DNA of 38,543 bases from Neorhizobium sp. UBA7851 (lineage in GTDB: Bacteria; Pseudomonadota; Alphaproteobacteria; Rhizobiales; Rhizobiaceae), in the NCBI GenBank assembly GCA_002500765.1, contig DLSX01000120.1:1-38543 (forward strand), read 5' to 3'. The position numbers and the translations under genes are program-made. The notes under the pieces were generated by a model. The model was not told the origin of the DNA, ran no database searches, and saw only the letters and a list, made by a program, of their open reading frames with translations. Position 1 is the stretch's first letter, and each line of letters starts with the position of its first letter. Shown one piece after another: positions 1-9,700 of the stretch.

Positions 1-58
1 CTCATCGGATTTGACCCACTAGATATGGGGCAAATCGGAGCATCGTGGTTAATCAATT

Positions 59-87
59 ATTAATTAGTCCCCACAAGTTCCTATAAT
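59..87 (+). promoter_or_regulatory. Candidate rem promoter
   Basis: A perfect TATAAT lies at 82-87, giving a leader of roughly 60 bases before rem. The hexamer 17 bases upstream (59-64) is AT-rich and unlike TTGACA, which would suit an activator-dependent promoter. An inverted repeat CCACAA/TTGTGG (71-76 and 87-92) flanks the -10 box. In Sinorhizobium, rem is activated by VisNR; that this site is the target here is inference only. Confidence 0.35.
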
Positions 88-155
88 TGTGGCTGACTCT
101 CACGATTCGTACTCATGCATCAGCACATGAACGCTGCTGATTCGGAGATGCATGG

Positions 156-827
156 ATGATCGTCGTGGTTGATGAGCGAGAGCTCGTAACGGAAGGTTAC
201 ACATCCCTGTTCGGCCGCGAGGGCATTCCCTCGGCAGGCTTCGATCCGATCGAGTTCGGCGAGTGGGTCAATTCCGCAGCCGATGCCGATATCCGCGCCA
301 TCGAGGCCTTCCTCATCGGCCAGACCCGGAACGCCTGCGATCTGCCGCGCACCATCCGCGATCGCTCCACCGCACCCGTCATCGCCGTCTCCGATCAGCC
401 GTCGCTCGATGCGACGCTGGCGCTGTTCGATGCCGGCGTCGATGACGTCGTCCGCAAGCCGGTTCATCCGCGCGAGATCCTCGCCCGCGCCGCCGCCATC
501 CGCCGTCGTCTGACCGCGATTGCCAACTATACCGATATCGGTTCGATCCGCGTCTATTCCGACGGCCGTGATCCCGAGATCGGTGGCGAAGTCTTCCCCT
601 TGCCGCGCCGCGAGCGCCGCATTCTCGAATATCTGGTCGCCAATCGCGGCCGGCGTGTTTCCAAGGCGCAGATCTTCTCCGCCATCTACGGCATCTTCGA
701 CGAGGACGTCGAGGAGAACGTCGTCGAGAGCCATATCAGCAAGCTGCGCAAGAAGCTGCGCAAGAAGCTCGGAACCGATCCGATCGATTCAAAGCGCTTC
801 CTCGGATATTGCATCGACTGGAATTGA
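156..827 (+). CDS. rem: Rem, OmpR-type orphan regulator of flagellar genes
   Basis: Transcriptional activator of the flagellar and motility regulon in rhizobia, acting in the cytoplasm on hook and filament promoters. The 223-residue protein has a receiver-like half (about 1-115) and a C-terminal winged-helix DNA-binding domain (about 125-223, with ERRILEYLVANRG and VVESHISKLRKKL typical of OmpR/PhoB). The acidic pocket residues D6 and E7 and the switch lysine in VRKPVHP are present. The segment that should carry the phospho-accepting Asp reads DIRAIEAFLIG, placing Glu50 at that site, so the protein may be locked on or phosphorylation-independent. The start at 156 is chosen for GGAG at 144-147; ATGs at 148 and 152 are out of frame. 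It sits directly upstream of flgE, as in Sinorhizobium. Identification is confident. Confidence 0.92.
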   Translation: MIVVVDERELVTEGYTSLFGREGIPSAGFDPIEFGEWVNSAADADIRAIEAFLIGQTRNACDLPRTIRDRSTAPVIAVSDQPSLDATLALFDAGVDDVVRKPVHPREILARAAAIRRRLTAIANYTDIGSIRVYSDGRDPEIGGEVFPLPRRERRILEYLVANRGRRVSKAQIFSAIYGIFDEDVEENVVESHISKLRKKLRKKLGTDPIDSKRFLGYCIDWN

Positions 828-835
828 AAAATGTA

Positions 836-866
836 AGGGGCGATCAGGATCGCCCCTTTCTTGTTT
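836..866 (+). terminator. Rho-independent terminator after rem
   Basis: A perfect 10-bp inverted repeat (AGGGGCGATC at 836-845, its complement at 848-857) is followed by TTCTTGTTTT. It lies just after the rem stop, so rem can be transcribed separately from flgE, which would then need its own promoter in 867-1044. Confidence 0.85.
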
Positions 867-1044
867 TCCGGCCGACAATGACTGTCAGGCCTTTTCCGAT
901 TGTTTCGACTGCCGATTTTCCATCGACCCGTTTGGCATCCCGCCGTCGAAAAATGTTTTTCAAATTTTCCACCCATCCTTTTCAGACAGCTTCACGCAAG
1001 GACCGGCACCTAATGTGGAGCAACTATCACAGCGAGGATTCGAA

Positions 1045-2310
1045 ATGAGCATTTTTGGAACCATGAAGACCGCCGTTTCGGGCATGAATGCTCAGGCTAA
1101 CCGCCTGGGGACGGTCGGTGACAATATCGCGAACTCGAGCACGACCGCCTACAAGGGTGCATCGACCTCGTTTTCGTCGCTGGTTCTCCCTTCTACCTCC
1201 GGCAACTACAACTCCGGCGGCGTAGAGACCAAGGTTCGCTACTCCGTTTCCGAGCAGGGTGCGCTTGAATACACCACGTCTGGATCTGACCTCGCGATCC
1301 AGGGTGAAGGCTTCTTCATCGTTCAGGATACTGCCGGCAACATCTTCCTGACGCGTGCCGGCTCCTTCGTGCCGGACGAAGAGGGTTACCTCGTCAATGC
1401 TGCAGGCTACATGCTTCTCGGCTATAACGCCGATGGAGGCACGCCGACCACGGTCGTCAATTCCTACGACGGCCTGGTGCCGGTCAAGGCCTCGAACTCC
1501 GCCATCACCGCTGTCGCAACCACCAACGGTTCGCTGACCGGCAACCTCAACAAGTCGGCCGACCCCGTTGCTAGCGGCGGTTGGGCAAGCGACAACTCGG
1601 CGACGACCGATGTCGACATGGATAGCATCCTGAAGACCTCGGTGACGACTTATGACGAATACGGTGCGTCCGTCACCTATGACTTCTACTTCACCAAGAC
1701 TGCCGACAATGCCTGGGAAGTCGCCGTCTACGATGCCTCCACCAAGAGCACGACCGGCAGCGGTAGCTTCCCCTATTCGAGCACTGCCATTCGCGCCGAT
1801 CTGGTGTTCGATTCCAAGGGTCTTGTGAGCGTAAACGGCAGCACGACGGATTTTTCGCTCGACGTCGGCGGCATTGACTTCGATCTTTCGGGCATGAACC
1901 AGCTCGCGAGCGAATCCCTCATCTCCAAGGGAAGCGCCAACGGCAGCCCGGCGGAATCGATGACCGGCATCCAGATCGATTCGGACGGCACTGTCTACGC
2001 CACTTACGCCAAGAGCGACCCGAAGGCTCTCTATCAGGTTGCCATGGCGACTGTTCAGAGCCCGGACAATCTCAAGCTTTTCACCGGCAACGTCTACAAG
2101 CCGACCGCCGACTCCGGCGTCGTCACCATCGGTTTCGCCGGCACCACCGGCTTCGGTGAAATTGTTGCCGGCGCATTGGAAACATCCAACGTCGACCTCG
2201 CCAGCGAACTGACCGAAATGATCGAATCGCAGCGCAGCTACACGGCCAATTCCAAGGTATTCCAGACCGGCTCTGACCTGATGGATGTTCTCATCAATCT
2301 CGCCCGTTAA
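1045..2310 (+). CDS. flgE: FlgE, flagellar hook protein
   Basis: Structural subunit of the hook joining basal body and filament, exported by the flagellar type III apparatus. The 421-residue product has the N-terminal rod/hook motif (AVSGMNAQANRLGTVGDNIA, about 11-30, then NSSTTAYKG) and the matching C-terminal helix (ELTEMIESQRSYTANSKVFQ) that packs against it. The open frame continues upstream to 520, but the FlgE homology begins at 1045, where GAGGA at 1034-1038 gives a good ribosome binding site; the longer frame would overlap rem. It is the first gene of the flgE-fliQ operon and lies downstream of the rem terminator, consistent with Rem-dependent control from its own promoter (inference). 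Confidence 0.95.
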   Translation: MSIFGTMKTAVSGMNAQANRLGTVGDNIANSSTTAYKGASTSFSSLVLPSTSGNYNSGGVETKVRYSVSEQGALEYTTSGSDLAIQGEGFFIVQDTAGNIFLTRAGSFVPDEEGYLVNAAGYMLLGYNADGGTPTTVVNSYDGLVPVKASNSAITAVATTNGSLTGNLNKSADPVASGGWASDNSATTDVDMDSILKTSVTTYDEYGASVTYDFYFTKTADNAWEVAVYDASTKSTTGSGSFPYSSTAIRADLVFDSKGLVSVNGSTTDFSLDVGGIDFDLSGMNQLASESLISKGSANGSPAESMTGIQIDSDGTVYATYAKSDPKALYQVAMATVQSPDNLKLFTGNVYKPTADSGVVTIGFAGTTGFGEIVAGALETSNVDLASELTEMIESQRSYTANSKVFQTGSDLMDVLINLAR

Positions 2311-2328
2311 GGCGTAGGAGCCAATTGA

Positions 2329-3783
2329 ATGTCCATCGCATCCGCAATCAATACGACCAAGTCGATCCTGAGCAACACTGCGACCCAGACGGCGACGGTG
2401 TCGACCAACACGTCCAACACCACCAATGAGGACTACAATCGTCGTACGGCAATTACGACGACAAATCCGTACTCGGGTGCGACAACGGTCAAGATCGAGC
2501 GGACCGAGGATGCGGCTCTTTTGAAGCAGACATTGTCGGCGATTGCCGACAATTCCGGCCAGCAGGCTCTGTTGAAGGGACTTGTCTCGCTCGACGCGGT
2601 TATGGGCGGCAACGAATCGTCTGCGACACCTTCGCAGTATCTTGCCGCGCTGGTCGAGGCGCTGGATACATATGCCACTTCGCCGAGTGACGTGACCCTG
2701 GCCGCCGCCGCCGTCGCGGCAGCTGGCGATGTCGCCAAATCTCTCAACCAGCAGACATCGGCCGTGCAAAACCTGCGCGTCGAGGCGGATTCGGAAATCT
2801 CGTCGACCGTTCAGAAGCTGAACCAGCTCCTGAAGGATTTCGAGAAGGTCAACGACAAGGTCAAGGAGAAGACCGCCAGGGGTGAAGATCCCAATGATGC
2901 ACTCGATACGCGCGAAAGCCTTGTAAAGCAGATCTCCGAAATCGTCGGCGTCACGAGCACCATTCGCGACGGCAACGACATGGTGCTTTACACCAGCGGC
3001 GGCATCACCCTGTTCGAGACCGTGCCGCGTGCAGTGACTTTCGAACCGCGCGCCGCCTTCGATGCGGAGACCGCCGGCAACGCGGTCTATATCGATGGCG
3101 TGGCGCTCGCCGCCGGCAAGGGCAGCAGCACCAGCGCCAACGGCTCGCTTCAGTCGATGCTGCAGCTGCGTGACGAGGTCTATCCGGGCTACCAGAAGCA
3201 GCTGGACGAGATCGCCCGTGTGACGATCAATATCTTTGCCGAAACCGATGCTCTGGGTGATCCGATCGCCGGGCTGTTCACTGTCGCGGGCACGCCGCCG
3301 GCCGGTTGGTCGCTTGATCCGAACGACTCGACAATCGTGCCCGGTCTGGCTGGCCTGATCACCGTCGATGCGGATGCCCAGGCCGACCCCACCAAGCTGA
3401 GGGACGGCAGTGTCAACGGCGTCAGCCAGAATACCGGAAATGCCGCAGGCTTCTCGGATCTGCTCTATAAATATCTGGCAGGTTTCGAGCAAACCGTGAG
3501 CTTCGACGGCAGTGCCGGAACGACGACCAGCGCCACGCTTTTGGCTTTCTCGACGGACTCCGTCGGTTGGGTTCAGGAATATCGAAGCAACGCCAGCACG
3601 GCCGCCGAAAGCACGTCCGCCATGCAGATGCGGGCAAAGGAAGCCTATGCCAATTCGACCGGCGTGAACCTCGACGAGGAACTCATTCTCCTGCTGGACA
3701 TCGAGCAGTCCTACAAGGCGGCAACCAAGCTGCTTTCGACGATTGACGAGATGCTGGCTTCACTGATGCAGGCGGCTAGCTAG
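2329..3783 (+). CDS. flgK: FlgK, hook-filament junction protein 1
   Basis: Joins hook to filament. The protein has 484 residues, somewhat shorter than the enterobacterial form (about 547), as is usual in rhizobia. The N-terminus (MSIASAINTTKSILSNTA, then TSNTTNEDYNRR) corresponds to the conserved N-terminal helix with an N-x-x-x-x-YxR element. The C-terminus (GVNLDEELILLLDIEQSYKA, then LLSTIDEMLASLM) is the classic FlgK/FlgE-type terminal helix. The ribosome binding site TAGGAG is at 2315-2320. It follows flgE by 18 bases and precedes flgL by 2 bases, so the three are co-transcribed. No signal peptide, as expected for a flagellar type III substrate. Confidence 0.93.
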   Translation: MSIASAINTTKSILSNTATQTATVSTNTSNTTNEDYNRRTAITTTNPYSGATTVKIERTEDAALLKQTLSAIADNSGQQALLKGLVSLDAVMGGNESSATPSQYLAALVEALDTYATSPSDVTLAAAAVAAAGDVAKSLNQQTSAVQNLRVEADSEISSTVQKLNQLLKDFEKVNDKVKEKTARGEDPNDALDTRESLVKQISEIVGVTSTIRDGNDMVLYTSGGITLFETVPRAVTFEPRAAFDAETAGNAVYIDGVALAAGKGSSTSANGSLQSMLQLRDEVYPGYQKQLDEIARVTINIFAETDALGDPIAGLFTVAGTPPAGWSLDPNDSTIVPGLAGLITVDADAQADPTKLRDGSVNGVSQNTGNAAGFSDLLYKYLAGFEQTVSFDGSAGTTTSATLLAFSTDSVGWVQEYRSNASTAAESTSAMQMRAKEAYANSTGVNLDEELILLLDIEQSYKAATKLLSTIDEMLASLMQAAS

Positions 3784-3785
3784 TC

Positions 3786-4805
3786 ATGAAAACAACGTCG
3801 ATCTCCTCCCTCGCCATTAGCCAGTCGATGCAATCCACCGTCTCCAACGCGATGACGGAGATTGTCAAACTGCAGGACGAAGCGGTTACCGGAACCTACT
3901 CGGACGTCGGTCTGGAGCTTGGAACCCGCACCTCGACAAGCCTGGATTACTCGCGTGAGAGCAGCCGCCTCAAGTCGGTTATCGACGCGAACTCGTTCGC
4001 CGAGACGAGAATGGAAGGGTCGCAGCTTGCTTTGACCAACATCTCCGATGCGGGACAGACACTGCTTGATGCCTTGACCGCCCTCAGCGGCAACACCGAC
4101 GTCAACAGCCTGAAGGTTTCGGCCGACAGCGCGAAGTCGGTCCTGGAGAATTTCGTCAGCTACGCGAACACCGCCGTAAACGGGGAGTATCTTTTCTCCG
4201 GTACAGCCACGGATGTTCAGACTTTCGACGACGATTTCATCGAAAGGGTGACGAAGGATTTCAATGACGCGTTCGATCTGTTCAGGGGCGGCACCGCGCC
4301 CGCCGATGTGACCGCGGCTCAGATGAGTACGTTTCTGTCCGATTATGAGGCAGCGTTCGACTGGTCGACCTGGAATAACGCGTCTGACAACGTCATGAGG
4401 ACGCGCATAAGCTCTTCGGAAACCGTAGCGACATCCACCAGCGCCAATTCCGAAGGTTTCAAGAATCTTGTCCTCGCTTCTGTGGTAGCCTCGCAGATGA
4501 CGAATGCCGGTCTCGGTAGCGGAGCCCTGTCCGTCGTGAGCCAGAAGGCGACGCAATATGCCGGTACAGCAATCTCCGGCGTGACTGCTCAGCAGTCGGC
4601 ACTTGGTTTGTCGCAGGAACGCATCGACAAAGCGAACACGTACATGAGCAACCAGATCACGATCATCGATACGCAGCTGACGAGTTTGGTGGGTGTGGAT
4701 ACGGAGGAAGCCTCCGTACGCCTGTCGACGCTGTTGAACCAGGTCGAAACCTCCTACTCGATCACATCTCGAATCTTAGGCATGAGCCTCGCTGATTATA
4801 TCTAG
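3786..4805 (+). CDS. flgL: FlgL, hook-filament junction protein 3
   Basis: Second junction protein, between FlgK and flagellin. The 339 residues show a flagellin-like fold: a helical N-terminus (SISSLAISQSMQSTVSNAMT) and a C-terminal helix (VRLSTLLNQVETSYSITSRI) with a variable middle. The motif GEYLFSGTATDVQTF (about 135-150) matches the FLFSGT segment typical of FlgL. The start lies 2 bases after the flgK stop, suggesting translational coupling. Operon position between flgK and flaF agrees with the rhizobial order. Confidence 0.92.
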   Translation: MKTTSISSLAISQSMQSTVSNAMTEIVKLQDEAVTGTYSDVGLELGTRTSTSLDYSRESSRLKSVIDANSFAETRMEGSQLALTNISDAGQTLLDALTALSGNTDVNSLKVSADSAKSVLENFVSYANTAVNGEYLFSGTATDVQTFDDDFIERVTKDFNDAFDLFRGGTAPADVTAAQMSTFLSDYEAAFDWSTWNNASDNVMRTRISSSETVATSTSANSEGFKNLVLASVVASQMTNAGLGSGALSVVSQKATQYAGTAISGVTAQQSALGLSQERIDKANTYMSNQITIIDTQLTSLVGVDTEEASVRLSTLLNQVETSYSITSRILGMSLADYI

Positions 4806-4853
4806 TCATCGTGATGTAAGGACGATGCGCGCTCTACCATGAAGGGTAAATGA

Positions 4854-5201
4854 ATGTTTCAGTTTTCATACGCGGAGATCATGGAGGATGATCTCACTGT
4901 TGCGCGCGAACGAGAACGCCAGATCCTGACAAGATCGATCGAGCTTTTGGAGGTGGCGAAGCAAAGCGCCAAATACGACAAGGATTCGATCGAGGCCGTC
5001 TACTATACGAGGCGGGTATGGATCAGGTTGATCGAGGATCTCCGAAGCGCCGACAATCAGCTCAGTGTGGAAGTCAAAGCCAATCTAATATCGATCGCCA
5101 TATGGATACTGAAGGAGTTGGAGAACATTCGCAGACGTACCTCCACCAACTACCAGGGTATCATAGACATAACCATCATCATTCGGGATGGACTTAAATG
5201 A
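4854..5201 (+). CDS. flaF: FlaF, flagellin synthesis regulator
   Basis: Small alphaproteobacterial protein that promotes flagellin production and opposes FlbT, acting after transcription. The 115 residues are largely helical, with the family-like N-terminus (MFQFSYAEIMEDD) and the RRVWIRLIEDL and VKANLISIAIWILKELE segments. GAAGGG (4841-4846) precedes the ATG. Its stop overlaps the flbT start (ATGA at 5198-5201), the usual coupled flaF-flbT arrangement. Confidence 0.9.
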   Translation: MFQFSYAEIMEDDLTVARERERQILTRSIELLEVAKQSAKYDKDSIEAVYYTRRVWIRLIEDLRSADNQLSVEVKANLISIAIWILKELENIRRRTSTNYQGIIDITIIIRDGLK

Positions 5202-5644
5202 AAAGTACGCTACGCCTTTCGCTGAAATCCGGGGAAAAGATCTTCGTCAACGGTGCCGTCCTTCGGGTGGACCGGAAGGTTTCGATCGAATTCCTCAACG
5301 ACGTGACGTTCCTGCTGGAAAACCATGTGCTTCAGCCCGAGCAGACCACGACGCCGCTTCGGCAGCTCTATTTCATCGCCCAGATGATGCTGATCAATCC
5401 CGAAGGCAAAGAGCACTCCATGGCGCTCTTCCGCAAGTCGATCACCATGCTGGTGGCCTGCTTCCAGAACGAGGAAGTTCGCTCTGAATTGAAGCGGATC
5501 GACAGCATGGTTTCGTCGGGACGCCCCTTCGATGCACTGAAGGCCATTCGCGCCCTCTATCCGGTCGAGGAAAGCATCCTCAACAAGAACGAAATCACGC
5601 CCGCAGCCGTAATGGAACTGCGAAAGGAAATCGCATTATGGTGA
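5198..5644 (+). CDS. flbT: FlbT, flagellin post-transcriptional regulator
   Basis: In Caulobacter FlbT binds flagellin mRNA and couples filament synthesis to hook completion. The 148-residue protein starts MKSTLRLSLKSGEKIFVNGA and contains VEFLND-like (VSIEFLNDVTFLLE) and LYFIAQMMLINPEG segments typical of the family. Its start overlaps the flaF stop and its end overlaps flgD by 7 bases, implying coupled translation of flaF, flbT and flgD. The partner target (flagellin genes) is not in this window. Confidence 0.92.
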   Translation: MKSTLRLSLKSGEKIFVNGAVLRVDRKVSIEFLNDVTFLLENHVLQPEQTTTPLRQLYFIAQMMLINPEGKEHSMALFRKSITMLVACFQNEEVRSELKRIDSMVSSGRPFDALKAIRALYPVEESILNKNEITPAAVMELRKEIALW

Positions 5645-6099
5645 CCTTCGTCTCTTCCACGGCTTCAGCCACCCAGACGGCGGCAGCGACGGCCAAGACA
5701 TCGGCTTCGTCGTCCGACGCGGCGGCGGCTTCTCTCGACTACAACAGCTTCCTCAAGCTGCTGATCACGCAGATGCAGAACCAGGATCCCACGGATCCTA
5801 TGGATGCCACCGAACAGGTCTCGCAGCTTGCGACATTCTCGCAGGTTGAACAGTCGATCAAGATGAACTCCAATCTGGAGAGCCTGATCAACCAGTCCAA
5901 CCTGACGAATGCGTCGAACTATATCGGCAAGACGATCACCAGCGCCGACGGCAAGACCTCTGGCGTCGTTGCGATGGTGGAGGTCACGTCTGAAGGCCTC
6001 ACTGCAACGACGACGACGGGCAAGCTCATCAACATCAGCCAGGGCATCTCGATTTCTAGTGGGACTACCCAAGAAGGCGAGTACACAATTCAGATTTAA
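5638..6099 (+). CDS. flgD: FlgD, hook cap / assembly scaffold
   Basis: Caps the growing hook and guides FlgE addition. At 153 residues it is much shorter than enterobacterial FlgD (about 230) and lacks the C-terminal Ig/tudor-like domains, as is usual for rhizobial versions. The conserved core DYNSFLKLLITQMQNQDPTD (about 37-56) and ATEQVSQLATFSQVEQS (about 60-76) is diagnostic. The Ser/Thr/Ala-rich N-terminus lacks a cleavable signal, fitting export through the flagellar apparatus. It overlaps flbT by 7 bases and precedes fliQ by 47 bases. Confidence 0.92.
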   Translation: MVTFVSSTASATQTAAATAKTSASSSDAAAASLDYNSFLKLLITQMQNQDPTDPMDATEQVSQLATFSQVEQSIKMNSNLESLINQSNLTNASNYIGKTITSADGKTSGVVAMVEVTSEGLTATTTTGKLINISQGISISSGTTQEGEYTIQI

Positions 6100-6146
6100 T
6101 GTGTCAGAGGCATAAGTAGTTATATGCCGATGAAGGGTAGACTGTC

Positions 6147-6413
6147 ATGAATGAGGCCGATGCGCTTGATATCATGCGCAACGCCATCTGGACGATCCTG
6201 ATTGCAGCAGGACCGGCCGTGCTTGCGGGCATGGTTGTCGGGGTATCGATCGCGTTGATTCAGGCGCTGACCCAGGTGCAGGAAATGACGTTGACCTTCG
6301 TGCCCAAGATCGTCGCCGTCATGGTCGTCATCGGCCTGTCGGCGTCCTTTATCGGCGGCCAGATCGCCCTGTTTGCGGATCTGGTTTTTTCACGCGTGCA
6401 AAGCGGGTTCTGA
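6147..6413 (+). CDS. fliQ: FliQ, flagellar type III export membrane protein
   Basis: Part of the FliPQR export gate in the inner membrane. The 88-residue product has two hydrophobic helices (about 15-38 and 50-75), with the family segment LIQALTQVQEMTLTFVPKI between them. GAAGGG precedes the ATG. It is the last recognisable flagellar gene of the operon. In Sinorhizobium and Agrobacterium flhA and fliR follow; here a 359-base non-coding stretch and a giant unrelated gene follow instead. Confidence 0.93.
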   Translation: MNEADALDIMRNAIWTILIAAGPAVLAGMVVGVSIALIQALTQVQEMTLTFVPKIVAVMVVIGLSASFIGGQIALFADLVFSRVQSGF

Positions 6414-6772
6414 CATCCGCACCCACTTCAGCTCTGGCAATCGCGCCGCAGTAGAGATCGGTCCACGCGCGCCGGAGCGGTATTTTTGTTATGCAGGGCA
6501 ATAGCGAATTTTCCTGCTGAAACCGGCCGCTGCCGATCATCCTCCAAAAACGATAATCAATCATATTTATGCGTGGCTGGAACAAAACTTCAGCTTCGCA
6601 CAAGTCCACCTCCCTACAGCTTCTGATGTCATCGGCATGAATGCCGGTTGTAGCTCGCCATTTCGGGGGGATGGGGCGGCAGGATCATGCTTCCTCATAT
6701 TGTTCGCCATACCGGGGAGGCTGTTCTTCGGGTTTGTCTTTAAGCATTTGATCAAGCGTCAAGGCTCAGTAC
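6414..6772. other. Intergenic stretch at the break of the flagellar operon
   Basis: This 359-base interval lies where flhA would be expected. I see no flhA remnant in any frame, no transposase, no tRNA and no clear terminator hairpin. It is locally more AT-rich (about 6540-6575) than its surroundings. The short frames that cross it lack a ribosome binding site or any family resemblance. It probably carries the promoter of the giant gene, but no -35/-10 pair stands out. Confidence 0.6.
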
Positions 6773-9700
6773 ATGACTACGACCATTTCCTCGCTCAGCG
6801 TAACCCAAATCCGGTCGCTTTCGACGGCGGCAGTTGCGGCATGGACTACCGAGGACGTGGCGTCGCTGTCCACGGCCCAGATCAAGGCCCTGTCTTCCGA
6901 GCAGATTTCTGCGATGGACACGGAAGACATCGAGACGATGAATTCCCAGCAGTTGAGCGCGATTGCGACAAATGCGATCGTCGGCCTGACGATGGATCAG
7001 CTCGCCGTTCTCAGCAAGGTTGCGGTCGAAAGCCTGAGCTCCGGTCAGGTGGCGGCACTGACGACGGCACAATTGCAGGCATTCTCGACGGATCAGACGG
7101 AGGCCCTGACCTCGTCGCAGGTAGGCTCGCTGACCTCGGCCCAGCTTGCCGCGCTGACGCCGGCTGATCTTGCGACCTTCTCCACGGAGGACATGGCGGC
7201 TCTCAATCCGGCGGCCATTGTCGGTCTTCGGACCGAAGTCATGGCGTCGTTGAAGACCGCGCAGATCGCCGCACTCTCCACCGGCTCGATTACCAAGCTG
7301 ACGACTGATCAGATCGCGGCTTTGTCCACCGGGCAGATTGCAGCCCTGACGACGGCCCAGATCGGTGCCCTTCGATCTCCGCAGGTAGCGGTTCTCGGAA
7401 CCGACGATATCGCGGCTCTGTCGACCACGGGCATTGCGGCGCTCAAGAATGGAGCAGCTTCCGGCCTGTCGACTGCTCACATCGCCGCTCTATCATCCGG
7501 CCAGGTCGCTGCAGCCAGCACAGCGCTTATCGCGAGCCTGACAACCGTGCAGATCGCGGCTTTCTCCAATGGACAGATCGCCGCGCTGACGTCGACGCAG
7601 ATCGGTGCACTGAAGGCGATGCAGGTTGCGGCGCTGAGCACCGGTCAGGTAGGCGCTCTGACGACCACGCAGATCGCTGCGCTCAGCACCGCTAGCGTAT
7701 CGGTTCTGAGCACGGACCAGCTCGATGCATTGTCGGCCAGACAGATCGCGGCGCTGACGACGGACCATATGTCTGCTTTGAAGGCAACGCAGATCGTCGC
7801 CTTCTCCACGGACGACATTTCGAGGCTGACACCCGAGCAGGTTGCTGCTCTGAGCACCAGGGCGATCCTTGGCCTCACGACTGATCAGATTGCGGCCTTC
7901 TCGACCAGTCAGGTCGAAGCACTGACCTCTCTTCAGATCAGGGTGCTGACATCGGATCAGGTGGCCGCTCTTGGCGCCGATGATCTGGCGACATTCTCGA
8001 CCGCTGAAATCGCCGTCCTCAGCAACGGGGCCGTGGCCGGGCTGTCGACTGGGGTCATGGCATCGCTGTCCGCCGCCCAGGTCGCATCCTTCAGCACAGG
8101 TGCAATCGCTGCCTTGTCCGCAGGGCAGATCGATGCGCTCAAAACAGCCCAGATTGCCGCTCTGACAACGGGTCAGGCTGCGGCGTTGACGTCCCAACAG
8201 CTTGCCGTGCTCAGCGCGGCGGACCTTGCAGCCTTTTCCACGGCCAACATAAGCGCGCTCTCCAGCCGCAGCATTTCAGGCCTCAGCACCAGTGCCATTG
8301 CCTCCCTGTCCACGGCGCAGATCGCAGCATTGAGCGCCTCGGCCGTCGGACGACTTTCCTCCGAGCAGATGGAAGTCCTGTCCGTCGACCAGGCCAGGGC
8401 TTTGACCGCAGCTCAGGTAAAGGTGCTGACGGCAGCTCAGCTCGCGATGCTGACGCCGGAAAAGCTTGCCACATTCTCGACGGAGGATATGGCGGCGATC
8501 TCGAGCGCCGCTATCGCCGGCCTGGACGCAAATACTATCGCGTCTCTTTCTTCCGCCCAGATTGCGGCTCTGGCGCCTGGCGCTGTCGGTGGGATGACGA
8601 CCGACCAGCTCGACAGGCTTTCGCTGGCCCAGATCAAGGCGCTGACCACCGATCAGGTCAGTGCGCTGAGGACGTCGCAGATCGCATCTATCGGAACGGA
8701 CGGGATCGCCGCCTTCTCCACGGCGCAGATCGCGGCCCTTTCCGCCGCAACGGTGGCCCGCCTGTCGGTTGCGCAGGTTGCGGCCCTGAGTTCGAGCCAG
8801 GCCGAGGCATTGACGACGGCTCAGGTGAAAGCCTTGAGTTCGGCGCAGATCGCAGCGCTTGATCCGGAGGACGTGGCAACATTTTCGACGGCAGAGATGG
8901 CCGCCCTTACCACATTGGCGATCGGGGGACTGAGCACTGCGACGCTGCAGGCATTGTCGACCGCCCAGATCGCGGCCCTGACGGCGTCTGCCGTCGGAAA
9001 AATGACGACGGAGCAGGTGGCTTCCCTCAGCGGTAGCCAGATAAGCGCGTTGACCACCGCCCAGGTCGCGGCATTGTCGTCATCCCAGCTGGGGGCAATC
9101 GAACCCGAAAGTCTGCTTGCACTTTCCGCAAAGTCACTTGCGGCGATCAGTGCCGGCGCCATGGCAGGCCTGTCTACCAGCACGATCGCGGCCTTGTCGG
9201 CATCGCAACTTGCCGGGTTGAGCCCGGCCACCATTGCTGCCATGTCGACAGCTCAGATTGCTGCACTGTCGAGCGATCAGGCGTCTGCCTTGTCCACGAC
9301 CCAGATCAAGGCGCTGACATCCAAGCAGATTGGCGCACTCTCCACCGTAGCGCTGGCATCCCTTTCGACCAGCCAGGTGGCATCGCTGTCCACGCCCGCT
9401 TTCGCGGCACTTTCGACGGATCAGATCGCCGCGCTGACGTCTGCCCAGCTTGCCGCGCTTTCGACGGCGCAGGTTGCGGCGCTGACCTCGCTGCAGGTCG
9501 GGGCGCTTTCGCCTGAAACCATTGCGGCCTTCTCGGCCGCGCGGTTTGCCGTGATGAACTCCAGTGCCATCGCCGCCCTGTCGACCGATGTGATTGCCGC
9601 GCTTTCGACGGCGCAGATTGCAGCGCTCAACACGGCCGGCGTTGCGAGCCTGACGACAGACCAGATCGCGGCCCTTTCGCCCGCCCAGGTCGATGCCCTG

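Noticed and set aside
520..1044. Upstream extension of the flgE frame
   Set aside because: It overlaps rem and crosses its terminator; FlgE homology and a ribosome binding site begin at 1045.
1027..3492. 821-residue open frame on the - strand opposite flgE and flgK
   Set aside because: It overlaps two certain genes; its Arg/Gly/Val-rich composition is that of a reverse-frame shadow in GC-rich DNA, and it resembles no family.
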